A model generated the notes under the pieces. The model was not told the origin of the DNA, did no database searches, and saw only the letters and a list, made by a program, of their open reading frames with translations. The translations under genes were made by a program, and so were the position numbers. From JAEULH01 sp963746275 (GTDB lineage Bacteria; Pseudomonadota; Alphaproteobacteria; Rhodospirillales; Defluviicoccaceae): a stretch of DNA of 64,000 bases. Where the stretch lies: NCBI GenBank assembly GCA_963746275.1, contig CAVVAX010000046.1:1-64000 (forward strand), in the 5' to 3' direction. This document shows positions 1-7,994 of the stretch, piece after piece (the first letter of the stretch is position 1; each line of letters begins with the position of its first letter).

Positions 1-99
1 ATGAGCCGGGCGCACAATCCCTACGGCGATGGCTTCGCCGCCGGCCGCATCCGGGAGCGGTTGCTCCAGGGGCACGCCGCGGCTGCGGTGCAGGCGTAG
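1..99 (+). CDS. UDP-N-acetylglucosamine 2-epimerase, C-terminal fragment (5' end outside window)
   Basis: The first 32 codons are an open frame ending in TAG. They contain NPYGDGFAAGRI, which resembles the C-terminal signature of non-hydrolysing UDP-GlcNAc 2-epimerases (WecB type), the enzymes that make UDP-ManNAc for surface polysaccharides. The first codon is an ATG only by chance; the gene starts upstream of the window. A WecC-like half-gene at 5161-6291 supports a polysaccharide locus here. The fragment is short, so the assignment is moderate. Confidence 0.6.
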   Translation: MSRAHNPYGDGFAAGRIRERLLQGHAAAAVQA

Positions 100-285
100 G
101 GCGGGGGTTTCAGAACCGCGCGCCAGACCTCGCAGCAGGTGTCGCGGGTGTTTTCGTAGCCTTGAACACGCGGTGGAAGGTCGGTCTGGCGCCGGCGTGT
201 TCCCTTCTTCGCCCGCTGGTAGACCAAGCCATTCATCTGGCCGACCCGCATCTTGCCTTGGAACCAGACTCGATCGGGGGGAAAC

Positions 286-360
286 TGGAGCGGGCGAAGG
301 GATTCGAACCCTCGACTTCAACCTTGGCAAGGTTGCGCTCTACCCCTGAGCTACGCCCGC
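286..360 (-). tRNA. tRNA-Gly (anticodon GCC)
   Basis: The reverse complement starts GCGGGCGTAGCTCAG and ends GGTTCGAATCC...CGCCCGCTCCA. The 7-bp acceptor stem GCGGGCG pairs with CGCCCGC. The D-arm, an anticodon loop CTTGCCAAG with GCC in the middle, the T-arm and an encoded CCA are all visible. The gene lies in an otherwise non-coding stretch (100-548) in which I see nothing else. Confidence 0.96.
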
Positions 361-548
361 GCCCGCGACCGCGCGGCGATCACGAGCGGCGATATTAAGA
401 GATGACGGGGGCTTTGCAAGGATCATCGCGGTTTGCCTTTGCGCTGATGCGTAGCATCGCGGCCGATCCGGCTCTACTTCATGCCTCGGCGGCGGGCGCC
501 GGCGGGTGAGGCCGCGGCCGCACCCGAACTTGAGATGGAGCGGCAGCG

Positions 549-2255
549 ATGGCCGAGGATGGAGCCGGTTCGAACACGATCATCGAGTCGCGCAAAGGGC
601 AGGCGTTTCCGCAGCTCTCCGCCGACGAGATCGACCGGCTACGCCGGTTCGGCGCGGATCGCCATTATGGCGACGGCGAGCGGCTGTTCGCCGCCGGCGA
701 ACCCGGGCCGGGCATGTTCGTGGTGCTGAAGGGCCGAGTTGCGGTGACGCGCCCCGACGGGCTCGGCCATGAGGTGCCGGTCATCAACCAGGGCGTGGGC
801 GAGTTCCTGGCCGAGATCGGCCAGCTCTCTGGACGCCCGGCCTTCGTCGACGGTCCCGCCCGGGGCATGTCGAGACGCTGCTGTTGCCGCCGGAGGGGCT
901 GCGTGCGGCGCTGGTGGCGGAGGCCGAGCTCGGCGAGAAGATCATGCGCGCGCTGGTGCTCAGGCGCGTCAGTCTCATCGAGCAGGGCGCCGGCGTGCTC
1001 CTGATCGGCCGCGGCGACTGCCCGGAAACGGCGCGCCTGCTTGGCTTCCTGGCCCGGAACGGCCAGCCGCATCGCCATGCCGAACCAGGGGACGCGGAGG
1101 TGCTCGACATCGTCGCAGCGCATCCGGGCGCCGAGGACAAACCCATCGCCGTCTGCCCGGATGGCCGGGTGCTGGAGAACCCCAGCGAGACGACGCTCGC
1201 GTCCTGCATCGGCTTGACTGTCCCGGCCGCGTTCGCCGGACGAAGCTTCGACGTGGCGATCGTCGGCGCCGGCCCGGCGGGCCTCGCGGCCGCGGTCTAC
1301 GCCGCCTCCGAGGGCCTCTCCGTCGCCGTCTTCGATGCCCGCGCCTTCGGCGGACAGGCCGGCGCATCGACAAGGATCGAGAATTACCTGGGCTTCCCCA
1401 CCGGCATCTCCGGGCAGGCGCTCGCCGGCCGGGCCTACACCCAGGCGCTGAAGTTCGGCGCCGAGACGTCTATCCTGATGGCGGTCGGCCGGCTGGATTG
1501 CAGCCGCGCCGACGCCGGCCGGCTGCGCCTGGAGCTTGCCGAGGGCGGTGCGGTCGAGGCGAGGACGGTGGTGCTCGCCGTGGGCGCCCGCTACCGCCGT
1601 CTTGAGGTCGAAGGCCTGGAACGGTTCGAAGGCCGCGGCGTCTGGTACTGGGCCTCGCCGATTGAGGCGCGGATGGCGCAGGGCCAGGAGGTTTTGCTCG
1701 TCGGCGGCAACTCCGCCGGGCAGGCCGCCGTCTTCCTCTCCTCCCGGGTCAAGCGCATCCGCATGCTGGTGCGCTGGCCGCTGCGGCAGACCATGTCGCA
1801 GTACCTCATCGAACGTATCGCAGCGAGCGAACTCGATCGAGGTCGTCGAAGGCGCCGAGGTCACCGCGCTGGTGGGCGGGGCGACGGGCTCGAGAGGGTG
1901 CGTTGGCGGACCGACCAGGGGGAGGTCGAGAAGCCGATACGGCACCTGTTCCTGTTCCTCGGCGCCGAGCCCGCGACGGAATGGCTGGCGGATTGCGCCG
2001 TCGTGCTGCAGCGAGGCTTTGTTGCGACGGGCCCGTCGCTGTCGGGCGACGAGTTGGGCGAACGGCCGTGCTGGCGGGTGCGCAGCGCGGTGCTGGCGGG
2101 TGCGCCAGCTAGCGCCGCTGGAAACCAGCGTGCCGGGCGTGTTCGCGATCGGCGACGTCCGTGCCGGCAGCGTCAAGCGCGTCGGCGCCGCGATCGGCGA
2201 GGGCGCGGCGGTGGTCGCCCAGCTGCATGCGCATCTGGTGGCGCAGAAGGGTTAG
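549..2255 (+). pseudogene. cyclic-nucleotide-binding domain fused to thioredoxin-reductase-like FAD protein, frameshifted
   Basis: The N-terminal part is a Crp-type cyclic-nucleotide-binding domain (GEPGPGMFVVLKGRVAV near residue 50). The rest is a thioredoxin-reductase-like flavoprotein: FAD motif VGAGPAGLAAAVYAA, GGQAGASTRIENYLGFP, NADPH motif LVGGNSAGQAAVF, and C-terminal VFAIGDVRAGSVKRVG. At the usual CxxC position the protein reads VWYWASPIEAR, so the redox cysteines are absent, as in a known subgroup of such fusions. Reading the whole protein needs about four frame changes (near 870, 1830, 1885 and 2110). The substrate is unknown. Confidence 0.8.
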
Positions 2256-2312
2256 CGCTGGGCCGCGGCCACAGTCTTGAGCGCTCCCGGCGCGCTGCCT
2301 AGAGTGCCGGCC

Positions 2313-2801
2313 ATGGTGGTCGGAGAAGCAGCGTTGATGGCACGGCTGGGCGAGCTCCACATCGCCACGACAACGGTGCGTCATCCGCCCGTCTTCACCG
2401 TCGCCGAGAGCAAGGCTTCGCGCGGCGCGCTGCCCGGCGGCCACAGCAAAAACCTGTTCCTCAAGGACAAGAAGGGCGTGCTCTGGCTGGTCGTCGCCGC
2501 CGAGGATCGCGGCATCGACCTGAAGGCGCTGCGCCCGAGGATTGGCTCGGCCGGCTTGTCCTTCGCCTCCGCCGCGACGCTGCGTCAGGTGCTCGGCGTC
2601 GAACCCGGCTCGGTGACGCCGTTCGCCCTGATCAATGACCGCGAGGCGCGCGTGCGCGTCATCCTTGACGCCGGCTTGATGGCGCAGTCGCCCCTCAATT
2701 TCCACCCGCTGGTCAACACCGCGACCACGGCCATTGCCGCGGACGACCTCCTGGTGTTTGTTCGCTCCTGCGGCCACGAGCCGCGCATCGAGGTCCTGTA
2801 G
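2313..2801 (+). CDS. prolyl-tRNA editing protein (YbaK/ProX family Ala/Cys-tRNA(Pro) deacylase)
   Basis: The 162-residue protein is a free-standing YbaK/ProX editing domain, a family that hydrolyses mischarged tRNA(Pro) in trans. Visible features are the HPPVFTVAES segment near the N terminus, GGHSKNLFLKDKKG with the conserved lysine, and FALINDREARVRVILD. ATG 2313 was preferred over an upstream in-frame start because the family begins about here. It is a complete single domain; substrate (Ala or Cys) cannot be told from sequence alone. Confidence 0.88.
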   Translation: MVVGEAALMARLGELHIATTTVRHPPVFTVAESKASRGALPGGHSKNLFLKDKKGVLWLVVAAEDRGIDLKALRPRIGSAGLSFASAATLRQVLGVEPGSVTPFALINDREARVRVILDAGLMAQSPLNFHPLVNTATTAIAADDLLVFVRSCGHEPRIEVL

Positions 2802-2894
2802 CCGGGACCGAAGAGCGCAGAACTTGAGCGAGGGGGAGCACGCCGCCATGTATAGCCTCGGATTACGCAACCCTCCACCAAAACGGCCGCAATC

Positions 2895-3806
2895 ATGATC
2901 TTTGGAAGCAGCAAGAGCGCCCCAGCCGCCGACGGCGCCGCCGACGTCATCAAGAACGGCACGACGCAGAGTTTCGCCGCCGACGTGATGACCGCGTCGA
3001 TGGACCGGCCGGTGATCGTCGACTTCTGGGCGCCGTGGTGCGGGCCCTGCAAGACGCTGACGCCGGCGCTGGAGAAGCTGGTTCGCCAGGCCCGCGGCGC
3101 CGTCCGGCTGGTCAAGATCAACATCGACGAAAACCAGGCGCTGGCGGCGCAGCTGCGCATCCAGTCGGTGCCGACGGTCTATGCCTTCGTCGGCGGCCAG
3201 CCGGTGGACGGCTTCGTCGGCGCGCAGCCGGAGAGTAAGCTCAAGGCGTTCGTCGACAACCTCACCCAAGACGCCGGCGATCCCTTGGCCGACGCCCTTA
3301 AGCAGGCCGCGGCGGCTCTGGCCGCCAACGACTTCAAGGGGGCGGCGAAGGTGTTCTCGTCCGTCCTGGCGCAGGACCAGGGGAACCCGAAGGCGACCGC
3401 CGGGATGATCCGCAGCTACGTCGGCGCCGGCAACAGCGTGGCGGCGAAGCGGCTGATCGAAGGCCTGCCACCGGAGGTGAAGGCGAATCCGGAGGTGGCG
3501 GCGGCGTTGAGCGCCGTCGAGCTTGCCGAGCAGGGCAAGGAGAGCGGCGACCTCGGCAAGCTGCGGGCGGCGGTGACAGCGCGCCCCGACGACATGCAGG
3601 CTCGCTTCGACTTCGCCGTCGCCCTCTACGGCAAGGGCCAGGCGGAGGCCGCGATCGACGAGCTCCTGCACCTGGTGCGCACCGACCGGAGCTGGAACGA
3701 CGAGGCGGCACGCAAGCAGTTGGTGAAGATCTTCGAGGCACTCGGCTTCTCCCACCCGACAGCGGTCGCGGCGAGGCGGCGGCTGTCGACCATCCTATTC
3801 TCATGA
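2895..3806 (+). CDS. thioredoxin-TPR co-chaperone (YbbN/CnoX-like)
   Basis: Residues about 25-125 form a thioredoxin fold with active site WAPWCGPCK. The C-terminal half is alpha-helical with TPR-like repeats (PDDMQARFDFAVALYGKGQ), and the total of 303 residues is usual for YbbN/CnoX, a chaperedoxin that protects proteins from aggregation and oxidation. The stop overlaps the start of the next gene by 4 bp (ATGA), so the two are translationally coupled. CGPC rather than SxxC suggests real redox activity. Confidence 0.9.
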   Translation: MIFGSSKSAPAADGAADVIKNGTTQSFAADVMTASMDRPVIVDFWAPWCGPCKTLTPALEKLVRQARGAVRLVKINIDENQALAAQLRIQSVPTVYAFVGGQPVDGFVGAQPESKLKAFVDNLTQDAGDPLADALKQAAAALAANDFKGAAKVFSSVLAQDQGNPKATAGMIRSYVGAGNSVAAKRLIEGLPPEVKANPEVAAALSAVELAEQGKESGDLGKLRAAVTARPDDMQARFDFAVALYGKGQAEAAIDELLHLVRTDRSWNDEAARKQLVKIFEALGFSHPTAVAARRRLSTILFS

Positions 3807-4474
3807 GCCTCGACGACGAAGCCCCGCCGGAGCGCCGGCTGCCGGCGATCCTGCCCATCTTCCCGTTGGACGGGGTCATCCTCCTGCCGCGAGGGCATCT
3901 GCCGCTGCAGGTCTTCGAGCCGCGCTACCTCAACATGATCGACGAGGCCCTGGGCAAGGGCCGGGTCATCGGGATAATTCAACCGCGCTTGCCGCAGACG
4001 CATCCCCTTCCCGACGATGCCGAGCTCGCGGCCGTTGGCTGTCTCGGTCGCATCGTCTCTTTCGCCGAGGGGGAGGACAACCGCCTGCTCATCACGCTCC
4101 GCGGCCTGTGCCGCTTCCGGGTGAGCGAGGAGCTGGGGCTGCTCAAGGGCTTTCGCCGGGTCAAGCCGGACTTCGCGCCCTACCGGACCGACCTCATCGA
4201 TCCGGAGCCGGCGCAGGTGGACCGCGACCGCCTGCTTAAGGCCGCGCGCGGATATTTGGCGCTAAAGGACATCTCCTGCGACTGGAACGCGGTGGACAAC
4301 GCCACCAACGAGGCGCTGGTCCTGTCCTTCGCCATGATGTGCCCGTTCGAGACCCGGGAGAAGCAGGCGCTGCTGGAGTGCGCCGCGACGGAGCAGCGAG
4401 CGTCGCTCTTGATCTCGCTGTTCGAAATGGCGGTGCACGAGGTCGACGGGCCGGCGCCCGAGGCGTGGCACTAG
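3803..4474 (+). CDS. Lon N-terminal (LON substrate-binding) domain protein
   Basis: The 223-residue protein matches stand-alone LON N-terminal domain proteins: LPIFPLDGVILLPRGHLPLQVFEPRYLNMI at the start, then GRIVSFAEGEDNRLLITLRGLCRF. There is no ATPase or protease domain. It sits in a co-directional run of YbbN-like, LON-domain, Trm112 and DUF971 genes, starting 4 bp inside the previous gene. The exact role of the free domain is not established. Confidence 0.9.
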   Translation: MSLDDEAPPERRLPAILPIFPLDGVILLPRGHLPLQVFEPRYLNMIDEALGKGRVIGIIQPRLPQTHPLPDDAELAAVGCLGRIVSFAEGEDNRLLITLRGLCRFRVSEELGLLKGFRRVKPDFAPYRTDLIDPEPAQVDRDRLLKAARGYLALKDISCDWNAVDNATNEALVLSFAMMCPFETREKQALLECAATEQRASLLISLFEMAVHEVDGPAPEAWH

Positions 4475-4485
4475 AGTGGGGTTGC

Positions 4486-4521
4486 GTTCGTCACCCGCGG
4501 ACTTGTCCCGCGGGTCCGCGT
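4486..4521. repeat. dispersed palindromic repeat, copy A1 (half element)
   Basis: The stretch carries the arm CCCGCGG...CCGCGGG with a TTGTC loop in the 85-bp gap between the LON-domain gene and Trm112. It belongs to the same family as copies near 15.8, 25.2, 54.1, 54.2, 59.5 and 59.7 kb. Confidence 0.7.
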
Positions 4522-4559
4522 GATAGGCGCGCCAGAATTATTGGCTCGAGGTGGTTGCG

Positions 4560-4778
4560 ATGGAAAAGAAGACGGTCGATCCCAAGCTGCTGGAGATCCT
4601 GGTCTGCCCGCTGACCAAGGGGCCGTTGCGTTACGACGCGGAGCGCCAGGAACTGATCAGCGAGCGCGCCGGCCTGATCTACCCGATCCGCGACGGCATC
4701 CCGATCATGCTGGTGGACGAGGCGAGGCCGATCGAGGCCGACGCACCGGCCAGTGGCACGGGTCCGGAGGGATCGTGA
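4560..4778 (+). CDS. Trm112 family protein (YcaR-like)
   Basis: A 72-residue small protein with LLEILVCPLTKGPLRYD and LISERAGLIYPIRDGIPIML, the Trm112/DUF343 signature. In other organisms Trm112 is an activating partner of methyltransferases. Only one of the zinc-type cysteines is kept, as is common in bacteria. ATG 4560 is preferred; a GTG three codons upstream is possible. The stop overlaps the GTG start of the next gene (GTGA). Confidence 0.88.
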   Translation: MEKKTVDPKLLEILVCPLTKGPLRYDAERQELISERAGLIYPIRDGIPIMLVDEARPIEADAPASGTGPEGS

Positions 4779-5149
4779 ACCAGGCCTATGGCAACCGCCA
4801 CCAGCCCTCCGAAATCCGCCTGAAGCGCGAGGCGAAGACGCTGGAGATCGACTTCGAGGACAGCCACAGCTTCGTCCTCCCGGCGGAGTACCTCAGGGTT
4901 GAGAGCCCCTCGGCCGAGGTGCAGGGTCACGGCCCCGACACCAAGACTATCGTTGCCGGCCGCCGCCACGTCGGCATCGTCGGCGTCGAGCCGGTTGGCA
5001 GCTATGCCATCCGCATCCGCTTCGACGACCTGCACGATACAGGGCTCTTTACCTGGGACTACCTCTATCGCCTCGGCGCCGAGCAGGAGCGGATCTGGCA
5101 GAACTACCTTAGGTCGCTGGCCGACAAGGGCCTCAGCCGCGACCCCTAA
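4775..5149 (+). CDS. DUF971 / gamma-butyrobetaine-hydroxylase-like N-terminal domain protein
   Basis: Reading from GTG 4775, which overlaps the Trm112 stop, gives 124 residues: PSEIRLKREAKTLEIDF at the start, then FVLPAEYLRVESPSAEVQGH and GSYAIRIRFDDLHDTGLFTW. This is the DUF971 domain, also found at the N terminus of gamma-butyrobetaine hydroxylases and in some iron-sulfur proteins. There is no catalytic domain. It ends 12 bp before the convergent chimeric gene. Confidence 0.88.
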   Translation: MNQAYGNRHQPSEIRLKREAKTLEIDFEDSHSFVLPAEYLRVESPSAEVQGHGPDTKTIVAGRRHVGIVGVEPVGSYAIRIRFDDLHDTGLFTWDYLYRLGAEQERIWQNYLRSLADKGLSRDP

Positions 5150-5160
5150 TGGCGTAGATA

Positions 5161-6291
5161 TCATTGGATCAAGCCGCGGGTGTCGATGAGCACCTTCTCC
5201 TTCAAGTCGGTAGCCTTGAGCCGGCCGAAGGCGCGGTGATCGACCAGCAGGAGGATGATGTCGGCCGCCTCGACCACCTCGGTCAGCGGCTGGAGTTCGA
5301 ACTCCGGGTGGTGCTTGAGGTTCGGCTCGCAGACGAGGATCGTGCCGACCTTGTCGTCGCGCAGCCGACGGACGATCGCCAAAGCCGGCGACTCGCGCAA
5401 GTCATCGACATCCGCCTTGAAGGCCAGTCCGAGGCAGCCGATCACCGGCTCCTTGAACTTGGCGGCTTTCGCCCGCACCCGCTCGACGACCCAGCCGGGT
5501 TTGCCGTCGTTCACCTCCCGCGCGGCGCGGATCAGGCGCGCCCGATCCGGGTTCTGCGCGACGATGAACCACGGATCCACGGCAATGCAGTGGCCGCCGA
5601 CGCCGGGCCCCGGCTGCAGGATGTTGACCCGGGGGTGGCGGTTGGCGAGGCGGATCAACTCCCAGACGTTGATCCCCCAGGCGTCCGCGATCAGCGAGGA
5701 CTGCCCGGCGACGACCACCGTGTCGCCGCTCTTCAGCTCGATGTCCATCCCCAGCCGGCGGCCGCGCTTCACGTCCGAGTACAGGAACGGGATCGCCGCG
5801 GTCCGCCCGTCGGCCTCACGACGGAGGATCTTGATGCTGTCCTCGCCGGCGAAGGGCGTCAGCCCGCCGGCCATGCTGAGCGCCTGGGTGACGGTGATGC
5901 GCCTCGGCGTCTGGATCTCGCCCGGCCGGTTGACGGCGCCCAGCACGTAGACCCGGTAGCCGGCCGCGTTCATCACCGACACGGACACGGCTGCATCGGG
6001 AATGTACTTCCCCAGCTTCTTCGCCAACTCGGCTTCCGCCTGTGCCGGCGTGAGCCCGATGACCCTGAGGGAGCCGGCGAGCGGGAAGGAAATGGTGCCG
6101 TCGGGCAGCACGACCAGCTTACGGCTCAGCTCCTCCTCCTTCCAGACGGAGACGAACAGGGTGTCGCCGGGCTGCAGCGTGTAGGGCTCTTCTCCCCCCG
6201 CAAGCGCGGGCCCAAGAGCGACGAGGCAAAGGACAATCACCAGGACGCGAGTGAACAAGAACCCCCAACGATCCACAAGCCGCTGAGCCAT
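5161..6291 (-). CDS. in-frame chimera: polysaccharide export protein (Wza/GumB-like) joined to C-terminal half of UDP-ManNAc dehydrogenase (WecC-like)
   Basis: From the start, a hydrophobic signal segment (FTRVLVIVLCLVALGPALAG) leads into a Poly_export domain (YTLQPGDTLFVSVWKEEELS) and an SLBB domain (YRVYVLGAVNRPGEIQTPR), ending at LKSGDTVVV. The frame then continues directly as the second half of a nucleotide-sugar dehydrogenase: SLIADAWGINVWELIRLANR, GPGVGGHCIAVDPWFI with the catalytic Cys, and the UDP-binding C-terminal domain. The NAD-binding Rossmann half is missing, so dehydrogenase activity is not expected. ATG 6291 puts the signal peptide at the N terminus. It is either a deletion fusion between two loci or a misassembly. 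Confidence 0.82.
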   Translation of the reverse strand: MAQRLVDRWGFLFTRVLVIVLCLVALGPALAGGEEPYTLQPGDTLFVSVWKEEELSRKLVVLPDGTISFPLAGSLRVIGLTPAQAEAELAKKLGKYIPDAAVSVSVMNAAGYRVYVLGAVNRPGEIQTPRRITVTQALSMAGGLTPFAGEDSIKILRREADGRTAAIPFLYSDVKRGRRLGMDIELKSGDTVVVAGQSSLIADAWGINVWELIRLANRHPRVNILQPGPGVGGHCIAVDPWFIVAQNPDRARLIRAAREVNDGKPGWVVERVRAKAAKFKEPVIGCLGLAFKADVDDLRESPALAIVRRLRDDKVGTILVCEPNLKHHPEFELQPLTEVVEAADIILLLVDHRAFGRLKATDLKEKVLIDTRGLIQ

Positions 6292-6542
6292 CGGGACGGT
6301 GGCGCAGTGCAGCAAGGTAAGAGCGCGGGGTATCTAAGGGAGGTTAGCCGCGCGTTGCAACAACGACGGAAGGAGCCTGGTCCAGAACGCAATCCAGCTT
6401 TCGATACTGGGGCTGAATTTGTATGGCAGCCGCACTGCCGCCGACGGGTCGCGGGCGTGGTCCTCCAAAGCCTGGGGGAGTAAGATCCTGGTACACGAGG
6501 GCGATCCTGCGCCGGAGCGAAACGAGACAGGAGGCCCGCCAA

Positions 6543-6587
6543 ATGGACCCGCAGGAACTATCTTTCTGCGACACCGAGCATTCCTGA
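6543..6587 (+). CDS. candidate 14-residue small ORF upstream of the PfpI-like gene
   Basis: ATG 6543 is preceded by AGGAGG at about 8 bp and encodes MDPQELSFCDTEHS, ending in a TGA that runs into the Shine-Dalgarno sequence of the next gene. It may be a translationally coupled leader. It has no recognisable homology or attenuator structure and could be chance. Confidence 0.3.
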   Translation: MDPQELSFCDTEHS

Positions 6588-6597
6588 GGAGGCTGTG

Positions 6598-7725
6598 ATG
6601 GTGCAGAAGTCAGCGACGAGCGACGAGTTGCCCGAAGCGGTTGCCAGAGAGATCGCGGACCGCCACGCCGCGGCCGTCGAGTTCCCGACCATGGAATTCG
6701 CCGAGGACGCCCCGGTCGGCGCCGTCGCCCAGCGGATGGTGGACGGGCAGTTCGACAAGGCATTCCTGATCGGCGAGATCGAGCGCTTCACCGGCATCAA
6801 GACGAATATCCCCGAGAGGCCGGGGAAGATCGTCGCGGTCATCCCGCAGCACGGGTACTGGAGCTCCGAGCTGACACTGACCGACCAGGTTTTCCGCGCC
6901 GCCGGTTACGAGGTGGACTACGTCACCCCGCGCGGACAGCGGCCGTTCGTCTATGGCGTCAGCGTGGACACCAGCTTCCGCGATCAGGCGTGGAACGCGC
7001 GGCAGGTCTCGCCGGGCGAGGCAGCCCTGGGCGTTCGCTACAACGACCGGGCGACGGCGGAGGGGCAGCGGCTGAACGAGCCCGGCAACCTCGACGCCTG
7101 GTTACCGCCGACGCCCCGGCCGCAGCACGGCGAGGCGGCGCGCGAGCCGTTCCGGGGCAGGCTGTTCGAGGGCCTCAGCCAAGCGACCCAGTACGCCGGC
7201 ATGTTCATCGTCGGCGGCGCCGGCGCCTACATAGACCTCGGCGGCAACACCTCGATCCGCCCCCTGATCGAGCTGATGGCCGCGCTCGGCCGGCCGGTGG
7301 CCGCGATCTGCTACGGCGTCCAGGTGCTGATCCAGGCAGCCGACCCGCAGACGAAGGTGCCGCTGGTCTGGGGGCGGCTGGTGACCGGCCACTCCGAGCA
7401 GGACGACTACACCGACGGGACCGCGATCGTCATAGCCGAAGGCACCTACAGCCCCAACTTCGGCTCGGCCACCATGACGCTGGAGCAGATGATCAAGCAG
7501 TACGTCGGCCCCGAAGGCGGCTTCATCTCCCGGAACGGCAGCCCGTACATGGCCGTCGTCGACGGCCCCTACATCACCGCCCGCACGACCCCGGACGGCT
7601 ATCCGGCGGCCCTGCTGGCGCTGGCGCAACTCCATGGGAACGGCAAGCTGCCGGCCAAGTACGTCATCGACGGCGACGGCCTGGGCCATGAGCCGAGGCC
7701 GGAGGAGGTTCGCCGCATCGGTTGA
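6598..7725 (+). CDS. DJ-1/PfpI family protein (type 1 glutamine amidotransferase-like)
   Basis: ATG 6598 follows GAGGAGG at 5-6 bp. The 375-residue protein has a DJ-1/PfpI domain from about residue 80 (GKIVAVIPQHGYWSSELTL) with the nucleophile-elbow cysteine in AICYGVQVL near residue 240, and a conserved ITARTTPDGYPAALLAL near the C terminus. The family includes chaperones, glyoxalases and amidases; the function here is not predictable. The 3' flank drops in GC into the dCTP deaminase gene. Confidence 0.85.
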   Translation: MVQKSATSDELPEAVAREIADRHAAAVEFPTMEFAEDAPVGAVAQRMVDGQFDKAFLIGEIERFTGIKTNIPERPGKIVAVIPQHGYWSSELTLTDQVFRAAGYEVDYVTPRGQRPFVYGVSVDTSFRDQAWNARQVSPGEAALGVRYNDRATAEGQRLNEPGNLDAWLPPTPRPQHGEAAREPFRGRLFEGLSQATQYAGMFIVGGAGAYIDLGGNTSIRPLIELMAALGRPVAAICYGVQVLIQAADPQTKVPLVWGRLVTGHSEQDDYTDGTAIVIAEGTYSPNFGSATMTLEQMIKQYVGPEGGFISRNGSPYMAVVDGPYITARTTPDGYPAALLALAQLHGNGKLPAKYVIDGDGLGHEPRPEEVRRIG

Positions 7726-7994
7726 TGACGTAGCCGCGGAAGCAAACGATTTGGACTCATCTTCCGTTCAGCAGCGCCCGAGGGCAACCTGCAGCAACCG
7801 GCAGATCTATACCGGAAGTAGCTCAGGAGACGGACCCTCGGGCGAAACTCCCGCGCTAAGATTCTCGCGCGGTTCGCAGGATCCGCCGCCCCTCTGCCAC
7901 CTCCCTGTCTACTGAGTGGCGGGTTTGCTCGCCTCTGGACCGAAGAACATCTTGCTTCCAGTTTGGCAACTTCTGAAAGTCATTCTCAGCAGAT

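Noticed and set aside
665..2176. 503-residue antisense open frame
   Set aside because: It mirrors the sense flavoprotein gene and is rich in Arg/Ala/Gly/His, as expected of GC-rich shadow frames. No motifs.
2109..3755. 548-residue antisense open frame
   Set aside because: It lies opposite the editing protein and the YbbN-like gene, both with clear motifs. No family signal in the antisense frame.
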